Positions 61,703 to 64,000 of a stretch of DNA of 64,000 nt are shown here, piece after piece; position 1 is the stretch's first letter, and the number at the start of each line of letters is the position of its first letter. Source of the stretch: CAXWPM01 sp965206125 (lineage in GTDB: Bacteria > Acidobacteriota > Terriglobia > 20CM-2-55-15); contig CBDBIN010000040.1 in the NCBI GenBank assembly GCA_965206125.1, forward strand, positions 162,239 through 226,238, written 5' to 3'. The translations under genes were made by a program, and so were the position numbers. The notes under the pieces are model-generated. The model was given only the letters and a program-made list of their open reading frames with translations. It did no database searches and was not told where the DNA came from.

Positions 61703-62478
61703 CGCCTCTCCCTTTCGTCTGCAGGCAAACCGAGCCCCCACCGAGTGAGGATGGCCCTGCCGGCTTCGCCCAGGAGCCAGTCCACGAACTGTCGAGCGGC
61801 CGGCAGATGGCCCGAGGGCCCGGCGCGACCGAGGATCGCCCCGGATTGCGCGATGGGGGAATAGGCATCGGTCGGGACGACCCAATGGGTACCCGCGTTT
61901 CGCATCGGCGGCGATAGCGCGAGCGAGAGGGCGATGACCCCGGTTTCAGCGGCCCCGGATTGGACGAACTGCGCCGCCTGGGAGACGTTTTCACCAAAGA
62001 CAAGACGATTGTCCAGGTCATCGGCGAGTCCGAAGTAAGCCAGGGCTTCGGCAGCCGCCCTGCCGTAAGGCGCATGCCGGGGGTTGGCGATCGCAACGCG
62101 GCCCCGTCCCTCCCCGAGCGCGTTCATCCCACGACGTTCGAGGGCGAGGGCGGGATTGCTTGTCCACACGACGATCCTTCCGAACCCATAGACGAACGGG
62201 GGCTCAGCCAGGCCCGCGTCGGCCAGTTGCCGTGGATATTCATCGTCGGCGGACAGGAACACGTCGAAGGGCGCTCCGTTCCGGATCTGGCTGAAGAAGT
62301 TCCCCGAGGACCCGAATGACACGCGGAGCGTGTGACCCGTAGCCGCTTCGAATTCGGCGCGGATGGCCGCCATCGCGAACGTGAGGTTCGACGCGGCGGC
62401 AACGAAGATCTCCTCGGCGTGGGCCGGCGCACGACCGACCCCCAACAGCACGAACAGGATTGCGGCCCGAATCCTCAC
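61699..62478 (-). CDS. modA: Molybdate-binding periplasmic protein
   Basis: A 259-residue ModA with a signal peptide (MRIRAAILFVLLGVGRAPAHA-EE). Binding-site elements are present: VAAASNLTFAMAAI, SFGSSGNFFSQIRNGAPFDV and FLSADDEYPRQLADAGL, then VAIANPRHAPYGRAAAEAL and GVIALSLAL. The usual tyrosine and serine contacts are recognisable. It follows the regulator gene by one base and is coupled to modB. Confidence 0.94.
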   Translation of the reverse strand: MRIRAAILFVLLGVGRAPAHAEEIFVAAASNLTFAMAAIRAEFEAATGHTLRVSFGSSGNFFSQIRNGAPFDVFLSADDEYPRQLADAGLAEPPFVYGFGRIVVWTSNPALALERRGMNALGEGRGRVAIANPRHAPYGRAAAEALAYFGLADDLDNRLVFGENVSQAAQFVQSGAAETGVIALSLALSPPMRNAGTHWVVPTDAYSPIAQSGAILGRAGPSGHLPAARQFVDWLLGEAGRAILTRWGLGLPADERERR

Positions 62479-62479
62479 G

Positions 62480-62866
62480 CTACTCCCGGATGATCATCAC
62501 TTCGGTCGCTTTGATCAGCGCCGATGCCCGCATTCCCTTGCGCAGGCCGAGTTCCTCGACCGCGCTACGGGTGATGATCGACGTGACGACCTGCCCACCG
62601 ATGTCTATCCGAACCTCGGCCAGCAACCCCTCGTGACGGAGTTCCACGATGCGGCCAGCCAACCGGTTTCTGCCGCTGATCGCGCCCGAGGGCGCTGGAC
62701 GCCTCTCGGCCTGCCCCGACAGCCGATCGATCTCGGTCCGTGGAATCCGGTGGTGCCCGCCCGGCGTCTTGACAGACCGCAGCCGGCCACGGTAGATCCA
62801 CTGCTTCAGGGTCGGGTAGCTGATGCCCAGCTCCTCAGCCGCTTCGGTGGGACGCAATAGTTCCAT
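62480..62866 (-). CDS. Mop-domain transcriptional regulator of molybdate uptake
   Basis: A 128-residue protein: an N-terminal HTH_17/MerR-like domain (RPTEAAEELGISYPTLKQWI, then VKTPGGHHRIPRTEIDRL) and a C-terminal Mop/TOBE domain (GRNRLAGRIVELRHEGLLAE, VTSIITRSAVEELGLRKG) that binds molybdate. It is built like a compact ModE. Being first gene of the mod operon suggests autoregulation when molybdate is plentiful. The upstream 96 bases are very AT-rich. Confidence 0.88.
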   Translation of the reverse strand: MELLRPTEAAEELGISYPTLKQWIYRGRLRSVKTPGGHHRIPRTEIDRLSGQAERRPAPSGAISGRNRLAGRIVELRHEGLLAEVRIDIGGQVVTSIITRSAVEELGLRKGMRASALIKATEVMIIRE

Positions 62867-62962
62867 GGGATCAATATATGTTTTAATATGATTTAATACA
62901 ATATTTATGCAAATAACTCATATATAAACACGGTATTGAAAAGAACGATTTGAAACCACCCG
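62867..62962. promoter_or_regulatory. AT-rich intergenic region, probable operator/promoter of the mod operon
   Basis: A sharply AT-rich stretch in a GC-rich genome. ATATATG at 62874-62880 and CATATAT at 62919-62925 form an inverted repeat 38 bases apart. Several TATTAA-like boxes on the minus strand could be -10 elements. No ModE consensus from other phyla is recognised. Confidence 0.4.
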
Positions 62963-63013
62963 GTGGCCGCGACTACCCTGACGGCACAATCACAAGCAGA
63001 GGTAAACACGACG

Positions 63014-63553
63014 ATGAGCGAGACATCCCCCACCCTTGGCCGCAACTATCTCGAAGTGACGATTTCGGACTTTTACCGGATCAAGCGACAGGGAGAAAAG
63101 TCCATGGCCCAACTCTCGGGCGACGACTTCCACTGGGCCCCGGACGCGGAGTCCAACAACATCGCCATCCTGGTCAAGCACATCAGCGGAAACATGATCT
63201 CGCGCTGGACGGATTTCCTGACGACCGACGGCGAAAAGGAGAGCCGGAAGCGGGATACGGAGTTCGTCGACGACATCGCATCGCCGGAAGACTTGATTGA
63301 CGTCTGGAAAAAAGGCTGGGATTGCGTCTTCGCAGCCCTCGAGTCGCTATCCCCGGATGAGTTGACACGGAAGATCACGATCCGGGGCCAGGATCACACT
63401 ATCGTCGAAGCCCTCAGCCGGGCCCTCTGGCACTACGGCTTCCACGTCGGCCAGATTCTCTACATCGCGAAGCAAATCAAGGGGTCGGAGTGGAAGAACC
63501 TGTCGATTCCGAAGGGTAAGTCGGAGGAGTTTTTCAGGGTCCCGCGACGCTAA
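63014..63553 (+). CDS. DinB-superfamily protein (DUF1572 type)
   Basis: A 179-residue helical protein of the DinB/DUF1572 kind: NNIAILVKHISGNMISRWTD with a His ligand, and ALWHYGFHVGQILYIAKQIK with two more His in the positions that hold a metal. Relatives include bacillithiol and mycothiol S-transferases, but here the thiol is not known. ATG 63014 is the start. It is divergent from the mod operon and followed by family C repeats. Confidence 0.85.
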   Translation: MSETSPTLGRNYLEVTISDFYRIKRQGEKSMAQLSGDDFHWAPDAESNNIAILVKHISGNMISRWTDFLTTDGEKESRKRDTEFVDDIASPEDLIDVWKKGWDCVFAALESLSPDELTRKITIRGQDHTIVEALSRALWHYGFHVGQILYIAKQIKGSEWKNLSIPKGKSEEFFRVPRR

Positions 63554-63556
63554 CCT

Positions 63557-63662
63557 CTAGGTGCGGTCTATGACCGCACATCATCGGGCGCTCATAGAGC
63601 GCCCCTACAGAAGAACCGCTAACCTGTAGGTGCGGTTTATGACCGCACATCGTCGGGCGCTC
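63557..63662. repeat. Array of family C palindromic repeats, cut by an IS element
   Basis: Three full hairpins (63557-63580, 63585-63610, 63624-63649) and the left half of a fourth (CGTCGGGCGCTC, 63651-63662). The complete form of the fourth would read on as in 63585-63610; instead IS256-type sequence begins. Confidence 0.75.
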
Positions 63663-64000
63663 GAGTTATTGTCAAAAGTGGTGTTTAGGAGATTGATTCA
63701 AGCGGCGGCCTGATCGACGTTTGTCACTTCGATTCCGTCGTTGAATTTCACTCCAGTAATCACCTTGGCCAGATCATCGAATCCTCGTAATCGTCGCCAG
63801 TTCTTCTCGGCACACTGCCCTAGTTTGAACATCATGTGCAGCATGCCACCCCGTGTCAGACAGCCCTTCGATCGCTTGGTCCGGTGGCGAATGGTGGCAA
63901 AGGTCGACTCAATGGGGTTGGTCGTCCGGATGCTCTGCCAGTGCTTGGCCGGGAAGTCGTAAAAGACCAGCAGTTCTTCTCTGTCTTTCTGCAGGCAGAG
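63663..64000 (-). mobile_element. IS256-family element, 3' end (continues beyond the window)
   Basis: The sequence changes at about 63662, within a repeat hairpin. From there it leads into the C-terminal part of a mutator-type transposase on the minus strand. The terminal inverted repeat begins around GAGTTATTGTCAAAAGTGGT. The other end lies outside. Confidence 0.8.
63698..64000 (-). CDS. IS256-family transposase, C-terminal part
   Basis: One hundred codons run from the right edge to TGA at 63698-63700 without interruption. The reading contains the IS256 block FYDFPAKHWQSIRTTNPIES followed by TFATIRHRTKRSKGC, which holds the last catalytic Glu region, and ends GVKFNDGIEVTNVDQAAA. The N-terminal two thirds are outside the window. 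The frame is intact as far as visible. Confidence 0.93.
   Translation of the reverse strand, partial: LCLQKDREELLVFYDFPAKHWQSIRTTNPIESTFATIRHRTKRSKGCLTRGGMLHMMFKLGQCAEKNWRRLRGFDDLAKVITGVKFNDGIEVTNVDQAAA

Noticed and set aside
63557..63662. Closely spaced repeats as a possible CRISPR array
   Set aside because: Units are inverted palindromes with irregular spacing and no spacers of constant length; no cas genes. No other CRISPR-like array was seen in the window.

Overview
The window looks like chromosomal DNA of a member of the Acidobacteriota. It is GC-rich, and it carries several gene types typical of that phylum: a PknB-type kinase fused to PD40/TolB propeller repeats, an ADOP-type MacB-like permease, secreted S9 and N-acyl-D-amino-acid deacylase type hydrolases, a TldD/PmbA pair with a Tat signal, and an imuA-imuB-dnaE2 mutagenesis cassette. 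The assignment is from gene content only; the class is not resolved.

Layout. 1-7.6 kb: tail of an unknown gene, tRNA-Glu(CTC), a GNAT enzyme, a 1029-residue transporter-like/HEAT/cNMP protein, a small cNMP protein, and a kinase-PD40 gene broken by a 1.38-kb inversion. 7.6-18.9 kb: deacylase, M23 peptidase, TldD/PmbA, a frameshifted aldo/keto reductase, methyltransferase, VOC protein, HTH-msrA, exported cyclophilin, TfoX-like, B3/B4 protein, SnoaL-like. 19.05-24.8 kb: imuA-imuB-dnaE2 behind a promoter with a palindrome in its spacer; imuB has an in-frame stop and dnaE2 ends in an IS30-family element. 24.7-33.1 kb: IS30 copy 1, a response regulator cut by it, its histidine kinase, a 273-bp nested inverted-repeat element, two small genes, and two decayed genes (S9 peptidase, ADOP permease). 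33.3-44.6 kb: exported kinase-fold protein, YjbQ, cobalamin adenosyltransferase, XdhC and an FAD-binding subunit, a HMGL/LeuA-family enzyme, and the xseB-ispA-tlyA-nadK cluster. 44.8-54.6 kb: an NtrC-like regulator without GAFTGA, tdh-kbl, a repeat protein behind a leader or small RNA with a strong terminator, cytochrome c556, etfBA, GNAT, HTH-receiver protein, tRNA-Arg(ACG). 54.9-64 kb: IS30 copy 2 in inverted orientation, LMW phosphatase, enoyl-CoA hydratase and Leu/Glu-type dehydrogenase, uridine kinase, arfB, a molybdate uptake operon with its own Mop-domain regulator, a DinB-like protein, and the 3' end of an IS256-family transposase.

Genes that fit together: imuA/imuB/dnaE2 (damage-induced translesion synthesis); tdh/kbl (threonine to glycine plus acetyl-CoA); etfA/etfB with enoyl-CoA hydratase and a branched-chain-type amino acid dehydrogenase (acyl-CoA and amino acid oxidation); modABC plus regulator, XdhC and a CoxM-like subunit (molybdenum enzymes).

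The window is rich in small palindromic repeats of at least four families. They fill intergenic gaps, supply stop codons and C-terminal tails to some genes, and in imuB and dnaE2 sit in frame inside the coding sequence. At least six genes are broken: kinase-PD40, aldo/keto reductase, imuB, response regulator, S9 peptidase and ADOP permease. This suggests either ongoing genome decay or, for the homopolymer indels, assembly error. No CRISPR array, prophage or biosynthetic cluster was seen.
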